Shown: positions 20,970-33,115, counted from the first letter of the stretch. The stretch is 64,000 bases of DNA from Gracilaria gracilis (GCA_030374805.1 JARGSG010000250.1:124001-188000), one strand, 5' to 3'. Numbers and translations: made by a program. The notes: generated by a model not told the origin, from the sequence alone.

Positions 20970-21877
20970 TTACAAAGCGTGGGGTAGGGAGAGAGAGTAT
21001 TGTGCGAAGATATCTTTTTTACAAAATGCGACTAAAGTAGTACTGGTACTAAAAAAATCTTTTCTAAGGAAATTGACATAGTTGGTGTGAAAAGGGGCAT
21101 GGTCAGGCAAGCCCGCTTTCTCGGTATCCTCGGAAGAAAGGTAGAAGTAATCATTTCTGAATTCGTACTCAAAGAATGAGGCGTGAAAGGAGGTAAGAGT
21201 GCTGCCGTAGGCGAGGAGGGATTGTACTGTGGAGGGGATATTGTAGGAGATAGCTGTGTTGGAGGAGACTATGCCGAGTAGTTCCTTCCCTATCGTTGAG
21301 AATATGGTATTGTAGTGGGTGGCCACGTCATGTATGGTAAGGAAGCCGTGGGAGGAAGCAACTAGGTTGAATGAAGAGATCCAGACGAGCTTTTCGTAGT
21401 AGAATTTAGAGAAGGCGTCTTCGTGGACGATATTGCAAGTGAGACCTGCGTTAAAGAAGCGTTGTGCTAGTGCGAAAGCACATTTCCGGTGACAGTTGTG
21501 AGGCCGTTGGGAGTACGAGGGGTGACGCCATCTTGTGGAGGTGCAACGAGAGTGGGTACGGCGATGTAAAGAACTGCTCGTGTGAGGTGATGAAGACCAT
21601 GTTTTGAAAGAATGGGAAGAATGTGGCCGTTCTGAATGAAGACCAAGTCTTGTCTGCGAGATGGAGGTCAGGAGCGAATTACTGTTTCCAACAAGTTGCT
21701 GCTGCCGCAGATGAAAATGGGACCTTGCGGAATGCTGTGAGCGCCTATGAAATCTTGGAGTGAAAGAATGGTATCTTGAGGGTTACCGTCGTCGTAAAGC
21801 ATGGAGCCAATGCGGCCTCTGCATACAACAACAGCTGGGGTGTGGGAGGAGCGGAGAGAAGAGGAAGGCAAGGTCAT
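20970..21877 (-). pseudogene. Ketopantoate-reductase-like (ApbA/PanE) pseudogene
   Basis: Resembles 2-dehydropantoate 2-reductase family oxidoreductases, NADPH-dependent enzymes with an N-terminal Rossmann fold. The minus-strand frame from 21877 reads GRIGSMLYDDGNPQDTILS, consistent with a GxGxxG-type nucleotide loop, then GPIFICGSSNLLETVI. After TGA at 21668-21670 the same frame gives DLVFIQNGHILPIL, RAVLYIAVPTL and DGVTPRTPNGLTTVTG. A frameshift near 21500 leads to FALAQRFFNAGLTCNIVHEDAF and YEKLVWISSFNLVASSHG, the start of the helical C-terminal domain, which runs to 20970. The nonsense codon fits CGA to TGA. Family assignment is by recall of motif order. It could be a host pseudogene or cargo of an element. 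Confidence 0.6.
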
Positions 21878-22284
21878 TATGTCGAATTTGTTGGATGCTG
21901 TGAGGAGATATTGTGCTACAGGAAAGGATGGGAGAGATTCTTAAGTAGAGAATGGCGTTGCCGATGTATACATCGATAAAGTGGTTTCAGAGAAAAAGAT
22001 AGTTTTTATGACTAAGTAGTTGAAAGAATGAGTTAGGTGGGTATGAAAGAATTAGGACTGATGATTGTGTTTATGAAACGAGATGTGTCGAAATTAAGTG
22101 TAAACGGGAAGATGTAATGGTAAGGAGTTAAGGAACGGGCGCTGTGGATTGGTTTTGTGGGATGGTACTGAAAGGAAAAAACGAAAATATAAAAATATCT
22201 GGGAGAAATGGAGTTTTGGGGAATGGCGGGAAATTGAGGTATAGAAAATTGTGATACAAATAGGCCTGCGGGGTAAAGGGGTGT
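21878..22284. other. No gene recognised
   Basis: About 400 bp between the reductase-like pseudogene and gene D. Minus-strand frames are present, but their composition is not protein-like. Nothing else seen. Confidence 0.35.
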
Positions 22285-23343
22285 GTGGCCCCGAGTGTAA
22301 TGGCTGTGATCAGGGGTGGCAAGGACGAGGGTTGTGATAAGTCGCTCAGGCCTGGTCAAGTCGTTTATCGCCAAACGCCATCTTTTCTCGAAATGTCGAA
22401 TGGATACGTTGGTGACGAGGAGCTAATGGCTCTGCTGCATAGAACGGAAGTGCCAGAGACGCCACCGCGGGAGGGAGGGGGTACTGATGGGGTTCGTGTG
22501 AGTCAGAGGGTTTGTAATGGGGATGGAGGAGGCGGTGGAGGTGATGGGGATGGAGATGGAGGAGGAAGACCGGAGAGAAGGTCTATGGGGAGATGGAGGA
22601 ACGGGTGAGGAAGCTTGGGGGGAGTTTGAAGGAGCACTTTGACAACATGCTGTCGGAGATGGTGGCAGACATGGGAGGGGTGGTGCTGAGTGTGTCGGAG
22701 GTTGGGGTGCCGATGGAATTGATTTTGACGATTCGGGAGAGGATGAAGTTGACTGGGATGGGGGCTGTAGGACATGTGAATGGGATGTTGGAGTGCGTGG
22801 GGAGGGAGATGGGGAGGCTGCGTAAGAAGAACATGGGGCTGAAGGGTAGGGTTGAAATGTTGGAGGAGCAAGTTGGACAGGTGGAGAAGGCGTGCAAATT
22901 GCTGATATAGTTGAAGGAAATGGTGAGGGGAGGGGGAGTAGGGGTGGTAGAGAGAGCAGGTAAAGGGTCGCCGGTGACGCCTGGTTCTCGGGGTGGGCGG
23001 GAAAGTGTGAGGGAGAGGGGGGAGAATAGGAGGGAGGAGAAGGTGTGGGGAGTCGACTGAAGAAGAGCAGAAAGGGTAGTGTGATGGTGTACGAGGATGG
23101 GAAGGTGTTTGTGCCGCCACAGCCACCGCGTGGAGCACCGTTGGTGGGTTTCGGGAGTGCGGCGGCGGCTGTGAGGACGACGGAGCGTATATTGGAGGAG
23201 CAGGAGGAGAAGAGGCTGGGAGGGGTTGGAAGCCACTTTGGGGCTAGGAGGATGTACCAGAATGGGGAGATTTGTCCGTTGGACTTCTTTACCTTCACGT
23301 TTAGGGAAAGTGAGACTCAGGATCCGAATGCCGAGTTGGAATA
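22285..23343 (+). pseudogene. Gene D: coiled-coil protein, two frameshifts and one stop
   Basis: Unknown protein with a strong coiled coil. The first frame (22285 on) has a plausible start at MSNGYVGDEELMAL and runs into a GGA-rich tract at about 22517-22570, where the frame changes. The second frame reads EERVRKLGGSLKEHFDNML to KACKLLI and then TAG 22908-22910; it contains the coiled coil MGRLRKKNMGLKGRVEMLEEQ at about 22800-22880. After the stop the same frame continues in an Arg/Gly-rich stretch. A further shift near 23045 gives the final frame with VYEDGKVFVPPQPPRGAP and a C-terminal YQNGEICPLDFFTFTF, ending at 23343. The coiled-coil part is clearly related to minus-strand sequence at 41130-41400. 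Such a pattern suits an ORF1 or accessory transposon protein, but no function can be assigned. Confidence 0.5.
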
Positions 23344-23419
23344 AACCAGCGCTGGTGACCCGAGAGTAAACTTTTTGAGTGATTTTGACGACTGCGGCGA
23401 ATGTGAGGTAACGGGCAGT

Positions 23420-23600
23420 GGCGCACGAACTGCAAACTAGCATACAATCAACAAATGGAGTTCACGTGGAAATGAAATTTCAAAAAAAATTTTTTTTTGC
23501 CTTGCCAACTAGCGCAATCTGCGAAATTGCTATTTTTTCGGACTTTTATTTTCATAACTAGCTATCTAGCATACTAAACTAGCATTTTGAGGACACCGAC
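23420..23600. repeat. Cluster of AACTAGC motifs downstream of gene D
   Basis: Five AACTAGC or near matches within about 170 bp of AT-rich sequence. The inverted form GCTAGTTT is similarly clustered at 37195-37430, in the 5' flank of element K copy 1. Such short repeats near element ends are typical transposase binding sites, but that role here is inference. Confidence 0.5.
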
Positions 23601-24002
23601 GGACCTGCTGGATCCAACAAATGTATGTAGTCACTCTTCGCGGGCGCCCAATATCGTGTTGACCGTTGTTGCTGTGGAATAGCCTACCCTGCACACATTT
23701 CGCACGCGTTTCATGTCAGATGCTGTGGAGCAGCTCATTGATGAAATATGGTCATAGGCTAGAAGGCGTGATGAATTTGCTCGCTAGTGTGGTTATTATA
23801 CCTGAGTATGCGTTTTATATTCAGTACCTTAACAGAGTTACTGGTCGTGCTATACCCTTTTTCCAATCGCACAAGCATAAACAGCGGCGAAACGTCTTTG
23901 ACAAAATGAATGGGAGCATATGTTAAATGATACTGTAAAAAAGATTGCAGTTTACAGGGCATGCTTGAAGATTTCACAGGTCTCCAATATATGCAGTCGT
24001 CA
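23601..24002. other. No gene recognised
   Basis: Sequence between the AACTAGC cluster and the Harbinger pseudogene. It may include the 3' end of that element. I could not find its terminal repeats. Confidence 0.35.
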
Positions 24003-25279
24003 TTAATATCCATTACACGCAGTCGGCACGCCAAGAAGAGAGAGTCGCTTGAGACCCTTGTCTTTTATGATTGCTACGAGATTCTCTCGTTGGGAGGAGA
24101 TTGAAGATGCAGGGAAATCAGAATGCTCTACTTCCAAACTTCTTGACTTCCATGCTTCGTACCAAGCGCCAACATCATCATTACGTTGACAAACCTCGTC
24201 CTCATTAACGTCTCTACAGCCTGAATTTATGTTATCTACGCAGTTATTATGGAGTTTCATACAAACGAGGATAACCTCAGAATTGACCGACACATCGAAC
24301 TCCAAACTGCTCAGAATTCGCCAACGTCCGACAAGCATACCAATGCCTGTTTCAAGTGAATTCGGAGCGATGAGAGAAAGAAATTGAACGCGTCTTGCCA
24401 TGAATCTTTAACCTGTGACATTAGAATCGGTGAAATGAGGCTCTCTGTGCAAACGTAGGCTTCGTCCCCAGCAATCCAGAATTCCAGCGGTAGTCTCCTA
24501 TTGGCCAAATACTTCCCCAGCCTCGACACTGAATGTGCTAAAGCGTCATGGGTCGACCCAACAAATCGAATCGAAACGTCCATGAAAAGATATAAGGAAA
24601 CCACCAGAGCCTGTACAGGCAGTGCGTAGTATCCTTTTAGGCAGTAGTAGGCCGCGGCGTAACGAGAGGAAGGCTCTCTGATCTTAATCGCGATTCCGTC
24701 CAGCTCTCCAATGCATCCATAGAACGGACTCATGCGCTTTCTAGAGTGCTTGAAACCTAAAGCCAAATCATTCAGTTCACCCGGTGTAGACGGAACTCCC
24801 GGCAATCGTAATATCTTCAAGAGCACTTTTCGCGTTTCGTGGAATATCGCGTAAGCAGTAGACTCTCCAACACTAAAACCAATCATAACATACAGATAGC
24901 TACCACCAGCCTGCATTCGTAGCGTAATAACCAATCGAGTGCTTTCAAGGACCGCCTTTTTCTTGGAACGCTCTTCCATCTCTACATTTTTCTTCAAATG
25001 TGGGGCCACCCTTTGATGAAGTGTTTCGAAAACTTCTTTAGAAACTCGAAACTCGCGTTTGAAATTCGCTTCATTCAGCCTGTTCTTAACATCATCGAAG
25101 ATCTGAACGGGAATCACTACCGCAGATTGACGCCTCGAAACCGGTTTTGCGATAGAATGGGCTCCCCAATAGGCATTAGTTGTAGTGCGGTGGAGGTCGA
25201 CCACCATACATGATGCGAGAAAAAGCGCGTTTGTAGAACCGCCATTAGAGATAAAAGCCGTCATGAAGATTCGCTTCAA
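24003..25279 (-). pseudogene. PIF/Harbinger (HARBI1-like) transposase, one frameshift
   Basis: Nuclease of a PIF/Harbinger DNA transposon (DDE_Tnp_4 type). The main frame (25279-24311) begins near MKRIFMTAFI and has an N-terminal helical part, then FYGCIGELDGIAIKI with the first catalytic Asp, a spacer ending in VSIRFVGSTHDALAHS with the second, and FWIAGDEAYVC with the third acidic residue. The frame is lost around 24330-24390, and the C-terminal part continues in the neighbouring frame as GIGMLVGRWRILSSLEFD and VILVCMKLHNNCVDN, the conserved HARBI1 tail. Combined length is about 420 codons, normal for the family. The Myb-like partner gene usual in Harbinger elements was not found nearby. 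It is broken only by the frameshift. Confidence 0.85.
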
Positions 25280-26773
25280 ATCGAGAGAGACGTACGTCGT
25301 TGAGAATTATAACGTCGAATCTCCCAAAGGGAAATGTGAGAGAGATGCACGGGCGACGTAGTGAGGAGAACTGCAACAGACAAGGGACGCCATTGTAAGG
25401 AAACGGATCAACGCAGCGTTTTGCGCGCTGCTCGATTAGCGATGTTAGTTCCCATAACTTCGAACTTTGCGCTGATCGGCTTTTTAAAAGCCTCCGGAGG
25501 AAGGTAAGCAGAACCGAGGCCGTACTTCACCTCGAATGAAAGCATGGCGTCGGGGCATGGTCTCGGCCAGATACGGGGTCTCCGGTGTGCACATTGTGCA
25601 TATGTAAATGGAGAGCACGGCTCAATAGGGGTACAAAAAGGAAGGTCCGATGGCAAGTTTGGGCTTCAATTTACATAGATAAAGTTAGAAATCTCAAAGT
25701 ATTCCTCGTACATGTTTTTGCTCCATTCATGAATTCATGCTCTGTTAAGAACGGGCCTCACTTTGCAGTAGCCAGGACATTCAAACTTTGTTTGAATGTT
25801 TTGGATTGACATTGCTGGCATAATATGCCATATTACGTGCCTGCCCACAAAGAGTTTCTGTAAATACTGAAGGGTGCCCTATATTTTTGACAGTTAGGGC
25901 AGTTCCAATACTTTTATTTGTATGGAAATAAGATACCTCTAATGTCAATATTGATCGCCATAGTGATCAATAGCAGTTTTGGGCAGTTTTGTTTTTTGGC
26001 TTTATTGATCAGTAAACTGATCAAGTGGAAAAATTGTATCATTGACAGTCTGGTGTTTGATACACTAAATCTTCATACTTTCTCAAAGTTCTCTGTGTAC
26101 CTTTGGTGAATGTGATAGCTTCTGTCTGAGTTCAAGAGCTTTTGAAAAGTTGTTTAACCGCATTTACAAAACAAGTGACTCACTCACTTTTTGAGTAGAA
26201 TGTTTCAAAATATACTTTTTATATTTGCAGTGATACTTTTTTCTATTAAATAAGTGGAATAGGACTTTAGCGACAAAATATACACTTTACACCGACAAAA
26301 TACAATAAATAAACTTGATGGAAAACTCTTTGGTGTAAATAATTTGTTTACCAATAAATTCAAAAACGTAACCTTCACTTAAGTTTCAAAAATTCTGTTG
26401 CTAAGTGTTAAAATCGATATTGATTCTGTGTACCCAAAATATTAATTTCGAAAAATACTTTCAGTCAAATTATCTATATGAACATATTATATATAGCTTA
26501 AATACATAACTCTAAAAAATTTTAAATAACACATTTTAAAGAAAAAAATAAAACTTTCAAAAATTGCAAAGTATAAATTCTGTAAAGATATTGATCAGTT
26601 ACGTGGTCAATTGGCATAAATATTAGAAATAAGGCTGTTTTGAAAGCCAGCAATATGCTAAAGTTATTAAACATTTCGGTATTGTGCCAATAAGATAATC
26701 TAAGAATTGTGACATCAAAACACCCGTGCAAAAGTTTTGATTCCAGAAATTACAGTTTGAGAGGTACACTAGA
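25280..26773. other. AT-rich region without genes
   Basis: Nearly 1.5 kb. The first 400 bp is of normal composition with a short unrecognised minus-strand frame (25656-25408). From about 25700 it becomes strongly AT-rich, with a few TGATCA-centred palindromes around 25950-26020. No gene or complete element identified. Confidence 0.4.
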
Positions 26774-27014
26774 CACTGCAATTAGTGTGGGGGCTACATT
26801 AGTGTGGGAACGCCTATTAGTATTAGTGTGGCCCACACTATTTACGACTGAGCCTCTGATCAGCTCACGCAAATAGTGTGGACTTGGACAGGATCAAATC
26901 ATATCCACTCTGTTCAAATGATTTGCGAGCCAAAAACAGATGTGGATTTGTTTAATGACAGTCCATCTCACGAAGAGTGCTCCTGGCCCCAACACAAAGC
27001 ACAAGAGGGTCACA

Positions 27015-28858
27015 ATGTCTCTCAACGCGTCTCCAATTATAAGCGCTTTCGATAGAATGACATCCCAACCTACGATGACTTCCAATGATGCAGCAACTCT
27101 TCCACCAAACGCACCACCAGCGGCAGAACAGGCAGTTACAGATTCTGAGACACAAGACCGACGAGCAAATCGTCGAAACACACAAAATGGGTTCGCAAAG
27201 TCCCACAGAGCAACGATTGCACAGTGAATGATCAGCGACTCCACTACAAATGGCGCAAACCATGTCGTTTCACGAGCTGTGAAACAGTTTCCGTGCTTCT
27301 TTCGGGACACAGTCAAGGCAAATCTGCAAAAAGCAAGTAGATACTGGATCCAGTATACTAGCCAGTATGGCCATATGGAAGCAGCGACATCTGTTGGTAA
27401 CTGGTCACAACAGAATATCAAAGAACAAAAACTTCCCTTTTGTGAAACATACCAAACAAGGACTGAAGCGACGTCAAAGCTCAGTCTGGAAGAGGACGCA
27501 AACTTATTAGAAAACAGATGAGCTTTTGGCGCTATGCTCTCTTGTGACACAGGGCGTTCAGTTCATGTATTTGAACTTTCAACACTCCCCTTCGACCTGT
27601 GCTCACTGCCAAGCCGAAGGACAGAGCTTACAGAAGAACTGATCTACCTGATCTGGTTACCCTCACACTGTAACTCCCCTTCTGCTGTACACATGTACAA
27701 TCTCTTTGTCAAATGTCACTTCTGGGACTCGAACCCAAGGTCTACAGCGTAAAGCTGGGCCCATAACCTATTAGAAAACAGATGAGCTATTGGCGCTATG
27801 CTCTCTTGTGACACAGGTCGTGCAGTTCATGTATTTGAACTTTCAACAAAACTAACACCTTAGGTGGCAGCAGTACAAAAAGACCTCTTTATCGAGTTTC
27901 ACAGAATGAGAAGCGCAGGTGCTAAGTTCAACGCTCGACTACTCCGCAAGCTCAGTCTGCAACTGATAGGAAAGTCTAAAGAAAATACGTATCACGCGGC
28001 AATGAACAACCCTCGTTCTGGCATGGAAATAAAAGAACATATAACAACAATGTGGATCCAATCGTTCATGGAACGATCTAACATTGTCAGTCGCGCGCAA
28101 TTTGGCAAATTGATGGTGTCCCCGAGAAAACAGGAGGAGATCGAAAGAGAAGTTGCGTACCGCCTTGGCCAGCTCGCCCGAGACTTTCAGTCTAATTGTA
28201 TCAAGGAAGATGATATAATCAAAGCAGATGAAGCTCATTTTTGTATTAATATGGATAACCACAGAACTTTTGCGCTAATGGGCGACAGCACTGTTCGGTA
28301 TACGGATGTGGTTTCAGGAGATGATGGAATGACGATGATGGGTCTTCTTTCAGGAGGTGTGACAGCAAAATTAGAAATCCTGATGTTAATCTTCAAGAAA
28401 GTTGACAAAAACTACCTGGTTCGTGGGTTACCCGATAATGATCCCGGTGTGGTTTACAGAACCGGACCGAAGACCTTGATCGGCAGCCGTGTTTTCAACG
28501 AGTGGCTTCGGGAGAAGAGATTTTTTTCCTTACTTCCAGTCAATCGCAAACGTCTTCTGTACGTCGATAACCTTAAGACGTGAAGCAAGCCCTGAAGGAG
28601 AGCAACACAGAGATAAGGTTCTTTCCATGCAACGCTACGCACTTGGTCCAGCCCGCTGATAGTTTTTTAATACAGAAGCTCAAAACTTATTGGCGCCACG
28701 ATTGGGACGACTTGAAGATGGAAATGCTGGACCACCAAATGTGGGTTGATGTAGGGCGAGCGTCTGGAAAGTTAAGCAATCCAAGAAAATTCCATTTTAA
28801 AAGCTCGCAGCGCGATTGGTACGCGGTGTTAGTGCGCGAAGAGATTAAGAAGGACTAA
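27015..28858 (+). pseudogene. Pogo-like (IS630/Tc1/mariner superfamily) transposase, decayed
   Basis: Cut-and-paste transposase of the element at 26774-29178. The N-terminal part (from ATG 27015) is a Thr/Ala/Pro-rich leader with TGA 27225-27227 and later frame changes. The best-preserved part is 27864-28583: a helical DNA-binding region, then IIKADEAHFCINMD with the first catalytic Asp, a GMTMMGLLSGG strand region, and KRLLYVDN with the second. A one-base shift near 28575 leads to the last frame (28580-28858) with FPCNATHLVQPADSFLIQKLK, which supplies the third acidic position, and ends with TAA after EEIKKD. Motif order matches DDE_1-like transposases. An 80-bp duplication and a 184-bp insertion also break the N-terminal coding region. 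Confidence 0.75.
27505..27848. repeat. 80-bp direct repeat flanking a 184-bp insertion with a tRNA-like T-arm
   Basis: Bases 27505-27584 and 27769-27848 match with three differences in 80. The 184 bp between them (27585-27768) contain, on the minus strand, TGGGTTCGAGTCCCA, a good tRNA T-arm and pol III B-box. In both flanking copies the frame of the transposase (TDELLALCSLVTQ) can be read. It could be a SINE fragment inserted with a local duplication. An acceptor stem cannot be formed, so it is not a tRNA gene. Confidence 0.6.
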
Positions 28859-29178
28859 GTTACACCCAAAAGGCTATGATTAGGTGCGGTATGGAACTAA
28901 ACTTGAACGGATTGTGGGAGGAGAGGCTGCTTTTTTAAAAACTGCAAGCCATCATCAAAAAGTATAGGCCAAACTTTGAGGGGTTAATCGTTGGTGGAAG
29001 TTCAAACTGAGTACGTTTCACCCGCTCTTTTTGTGAGGTTCATTATTAGTGTGGCTCACCGTAATTAAAAACCGACAAAAATAGTGTCGGTTCAGATATA
29101 GTGTAACCTACACTAATTTACGTGAAGGACATCGAAACGGGAGTCACGGAAGTAGTGTGGGCTACACTAATTGCAGTG

Positions 29179-30529
29179 ACCACCTGCAACTTTCATACGG
29201 TTCGCGTCATAAGCACTGTGTTGTTGTTGTCAAGGGGCTAATGTGGTGGAGAAACGGCTTCGGCGGGAAAAGCGCAAGCTCACGAAGCCTTTCGGCAACT
29301 TCCCCTCGATAGGGTAGCACAGCGAACCGAGCGCTCCGGGAAATACAGAGCTAAGCCGGATGTAAACCCGAGGTCAAACAGCTACGAAAAGCGTCGGAGT
29401 CTTGATAGCAGGCCGTATTCGGTAGAGATCCACGTGTTCCCACGGTCACGATATGAGTTTTTGAAAGAAAGTTCCACGGCAACAACAAAATGTCGGAAAC
29501 GAGCCACTGAGAGCAGGGCAAAAAGGCAACCCCAAAAAGGTGAGAAAGAGAACCACCAGAGTGGGGAAAAGAGAGAGGAAGTAGAACAAACCCAATATAT
29601 CGGCAAGTATACGACAGTAGCTCGGAACGAGACAAATGAATAGTGGTTATGCTCTGAACGATACAAGGGTGGGTAACTATACGTGAACCACACGGTCGTC
29701 ACTCCACTTGGAGGTGAAGAATCTGCAAAAGCGTGATAGTTAGAGCCAAAAGCCTTTGCTTGGCAAGGGGCAATTCACTAAAGGAAGCGGTTCTAAACCC
29801 TCTAAGTACTGAGCTCGGCGCACCATTGACAATGGGTGAGCCGGACAAAATAATCTATAAAACATCTGAGTAAATACAGCAATGCTGTATGCCCTGCCTG
29901 CGGCATATCTGTGCTACACGTGTGCTTTTCCCACCTGCTAAGCGACGCCTCGAGCCATTCAGTCCACATATACATCTGTGGAAATTGCCTCAGCTAAGCG
30001 ACACGCTAATAACAGTGTAGCTCATATATATATCCCCTGACGCATGATGCGGAAATAAAGGAAGTCCTTCAAATCGCTACCAAGGAGTGTTGCCCTTCCT
30101 ATCCTCTCCTTAAGAGTGAGCCACGCCATCGCGATGGCGGGTCGAACTCCCAACAATGCGTATAAAAATGCACCCCCGAAGTCTTCGGATTTCATCTCGC
30201 CTCGCGAAGATTAAGTCACTACCACTCTACAGTGCTAACTTCGCTCCAGCGACCACCATTCCTGTTCAAAACAGTTAGCTTCTTGCCTTCGCGCCCCATC
30301 TATCAACCTTCCTGCCATCCCTCGAGTGACTCGCGCGATCAGTGGCCATCCTCCGAATCCGGGATACTTCTCCGGATTTCGTTCCGTGCCTCTTCCGCAA
30401 AGTGGTAATGCTTACGGGGGTCCCAGGACAACAACGCCAGTTGTAACGACATTCTCCATCCTAGGCAGAAGCCTCATGGTCCCAGCATGCACGAAGATGC
30501 ACGAAGTTCCGTGACCTTTCTACGACGAG
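29179..30529. other. No gene recognised; possible 3' flank of the gypsy element
   Basis: Moderate-GC sequence with one short basic plus-strand frame (29434-29643) I would not call a gene. It may contain the downstream LTR of the minus-strand gypsy element, but I found no matching LTR upstream. A GGGTCGAACTCCC motif near 30140 resembles half of a tRNA T-arm, probably by chance. Confidence 0.35.
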
Positions 30530-31769
30530 TTAGTCGGACAGAACCCTCGCGTTCACGCATATCTCTTCCTGACTTCTCCGTAGTTTCATCCTACAGCCGT
30601 TTTCAACAAGAAGCTCATCGCGTCCTTTGCTGACGGTACGAATTGCCTTCCCGGAGATATTCCGGCGATGGTCACCACTTCGTGGGATTAGCGTCGACGG
30701 CTGGCAGTTCCTTCTCACGCAGTTTTGTGGCGTTTCGGCGAATCGATTGCTTCCGCTCAGGCGGCATTGGTTCGCTCGGGGTATGCACGGCAAAGCAGGC
30801 CAAACTTCGAGTTTCCAATCCCTGATTCCATCAGCTTCGATCTCCTGTTGTACCGTACACAAAGAGATATTTTTTACTGCACCCACTTGGCGGTGATCGA
30901 GACTTGCTTCCGGTGAGGACGTCCCGTTGTACGCCAGAAGGTGGTGTGTTGGATTCATCTAATTCTCCGTGCGAAGTTTAGGTATCCTCGCCAGGAGTGC
31001 CGTTCACAGTGGTTACATAACTTCATCCGCGATGACCGTCGTGCGCGTTCCCGATTCGTGTTTCTCGTCCTGTACCAAAACGGTTTTTCGACGTGTCTCG
31101 CTCGCTAAGTTGACATGCGGTACAAATGTGACCCGTGTGCTACGGTTGGGACTTCCATGCTGGGCACTTAGAGACGTGTTCCCGCTGGGCCCGTCTCAGG
31201 CGTGTTGGGCGATTTAGTTCTCGACGCTGCTCCTCCGTCTTGGATGTGCGAGCTCAACGGCGCTTCAGGCGAGTTTTCCACCTCGATGCGCGGCGTAGTC
31301 AACCCAGAGGCCTATGAGGCATATGCATCGGCTTCGCCGGTAACGACTTCGTCTTTCCGGTATTTTGCCGCACAGTGGTAGAGTCTAGTGGGATTCAGCT
31401 TCTGGAGTGACAGGCGACGACTTGAACGAGACGCCGGGCTCCCGAGAAAGCTGTGATCGCTTCAGCGTAGCGTCAGCTTTCCGTATATCACAAGATACAT
31501 CCCACGAAGACGCGATATTGACGAGCCTCTCCCCCTTAGATGGAGTGAATTGAGGAGTGGTTATGAGCCCGCAAAGGCGGCTGGTAATTACAACAGGTGG
31601 CGGGGTCTCAGAGAGCAAAGCGCTAGGGCGCGTGGAGTCCGATAATATCGCCAGGTCAGGGAGTTCCCTAGGAGGGTGTGGTAACTCCCTAGGCCGATCG
31701 ATGGGATGTGTGCCCTGTGTGTACCTAGCGTTTGTATCCGCTTCCGCGGTTGAATTTCCATTTCATGAG
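30530..31769 (-). pseudogene. Gypsy 3' coding remnant
   Basis: Downstream of the integrase core, short basic minus-strand frames remain (for example 30958-30530). This is where an integrase C-terminal domain and chromodomain would lie, but none can be identified with confidence. Confidence 0.3.
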
Positions 31770-32933
31770 TCATTTCCCGGATGCGGGGAGGCAAGAACCA
31801 CGCAATCGCCGGAGATTTGTTCCTGTTGCTGACCCACCTCGAATACGGCAGTGTCGGATTCCACAGCAATTGTCTTGAAAGGCCCGTCTGCGACGGTGAG
31901 AGTTTATGGCGTTTCTACTTTCCTGGGATCCAATACTGCTTATGGGTGAACACATAGTCTCCTTCCTTAAGGTCCAGGGGCCTTTTTCGCTCATCAAAAT
32001 ACGTTTATATACGGCTTGTGACTGGGCCATTCACCGTTGTGATGCAGGGACCAGCTTGGTAAGCCATGTCCTCCAGGTTTTCCTGTATGCCGTATTCGAA
32101 AGAAATTGATCCAGCGTTGGCTTTGATTCGAGCGCCACAGGCGGTGGGTTGCGAGAGAGAGCCAATTCAAATAGAGTCAGTCCCGTATTACGGTGTACCA
32201 GAGTGATGTATGCGAATGTCGGCGCATCGGTGAACAGGTCCCACGTGGTGGGGCAATCGGCTACGTAGGAACGAAGTGTTGCTAACAGCGTCCGTTCAAA
32301 CCATTCAACCTGCCCATTACACTGGGAATGGTAGGTTGTCGTGCAGAAATTCTTGACATCCCGAATTCTGCATACATCCCTGAAAAACCGGGAGGCGAAC
32401 TATTTCCCGTTGTAAAAGAGTGTATTCACCGGTGGACCGTAGACAATTTTCCAATGGGTGAAAAATGCTGGCGCAACATTCAGTGACGTAATTCCCCGTA
32501 ATTATACGGTTCGAACGAGCTTCAAAAAACTATCCGTGATCATGAGTAGAAATTTGACATGCCACTTAGTCGCGAGGAACGGTCCCAAAATGCCGATGGC
32601 TACGATTTTTTAAGAGGCGCCGCGGGCGGGGAAGAGCTTCAACTTCGCCACATGCCACCAGAGCTTGACGCGATACCGAGCAGACTCGTGGCAGAACCAC
32701 ACAGTTGCGTAGCAATCTACAGCCATTGCTGGCCTGCAGAATTTCCTTCGCAATGTAAGGTACAGTTTTCGTTCTCTGAAGTGACCACTAAGCTTAGCAT
32801 ACTGAGATAATTGTAACACCCGAGATTTTAGGGCGTGCGACATCACTATTTGTGGGTTTCTAGTTACCGTACGAACGAGAAATCTAATATCCTTCATCCG
32901 AAAGGGGAGGTCAGCTCCTCCATTGAGCTGCAC
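31770..32933 (-). pseudogene. Gypsy integrase
   Basis: The zinc-binding part is in 32933-32610, with spaced His and Cys residues and the LTLRRKFCRPAM block (usually a tyrosine-tryptophan motif). The core reads FLLMITDSFLKLV with the first Asp. The second Asp position reads LFYNGK then TAG at the place normally LTDNGxQF, and NGQVEWFERTLLATLRSYV carries the glutamate. Two changes, Asp to Tyr and CAG to TAG, fall in the same catalytic block. Confidence 0.75.
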
Positions 32934-33115
32934 CCAAATCTTCGTGCAATAGTGATGTCTGAATTTTCCCTGACCATCTCCTTCTTGGTGACGGGTACGA
33001 CGTTTTTTGGTAAGGTGTCACCAATTTCGCTAACAGCGAGTAGTTCATCCAGTTTCTGGTCAAAATCCAGTTCATCTGGCCAATCCTCTTTGATATCTTC
33101 CAGTTCACTTACTGT

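Larger units (their letters stand above)
26774..29178 (+). mobile_element. Pogo-like DNA transposon with 15-bp terminal inverted repeats
   Basis: Terminal repeats CACTGCAATTAGTGT (26774-26788) and its exact complement (29164-29178) bound a 2.4-kb region encoding a decayed DDE transposase. Inside both ends, TAGTGTGG and its complement recur several times (about 26780-26880 and 29045-29165), as expected for subterminal transposase binding sites. I cannot see a matching target-site duplication: the flanks are AGA on the left and ACC on the right, so the exact outer boundary may be off by a few bases or the duplication has decayed. Confidence 0.7.

Noticed and set aside
22423..23443. Minus-strand Pro/Ser-rich open frames of 200-290 codons
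   Set aside because: Shadow of gene D; purine-rich coding strands lack stops on the complement. The related copy at 41 kb supports the gene D strand.
27700..27800. tRNA gene on the minus strand
   Set aside because: Only the T-arm is convincing; no acceptor stem pairs and the anticodon arm is poor.
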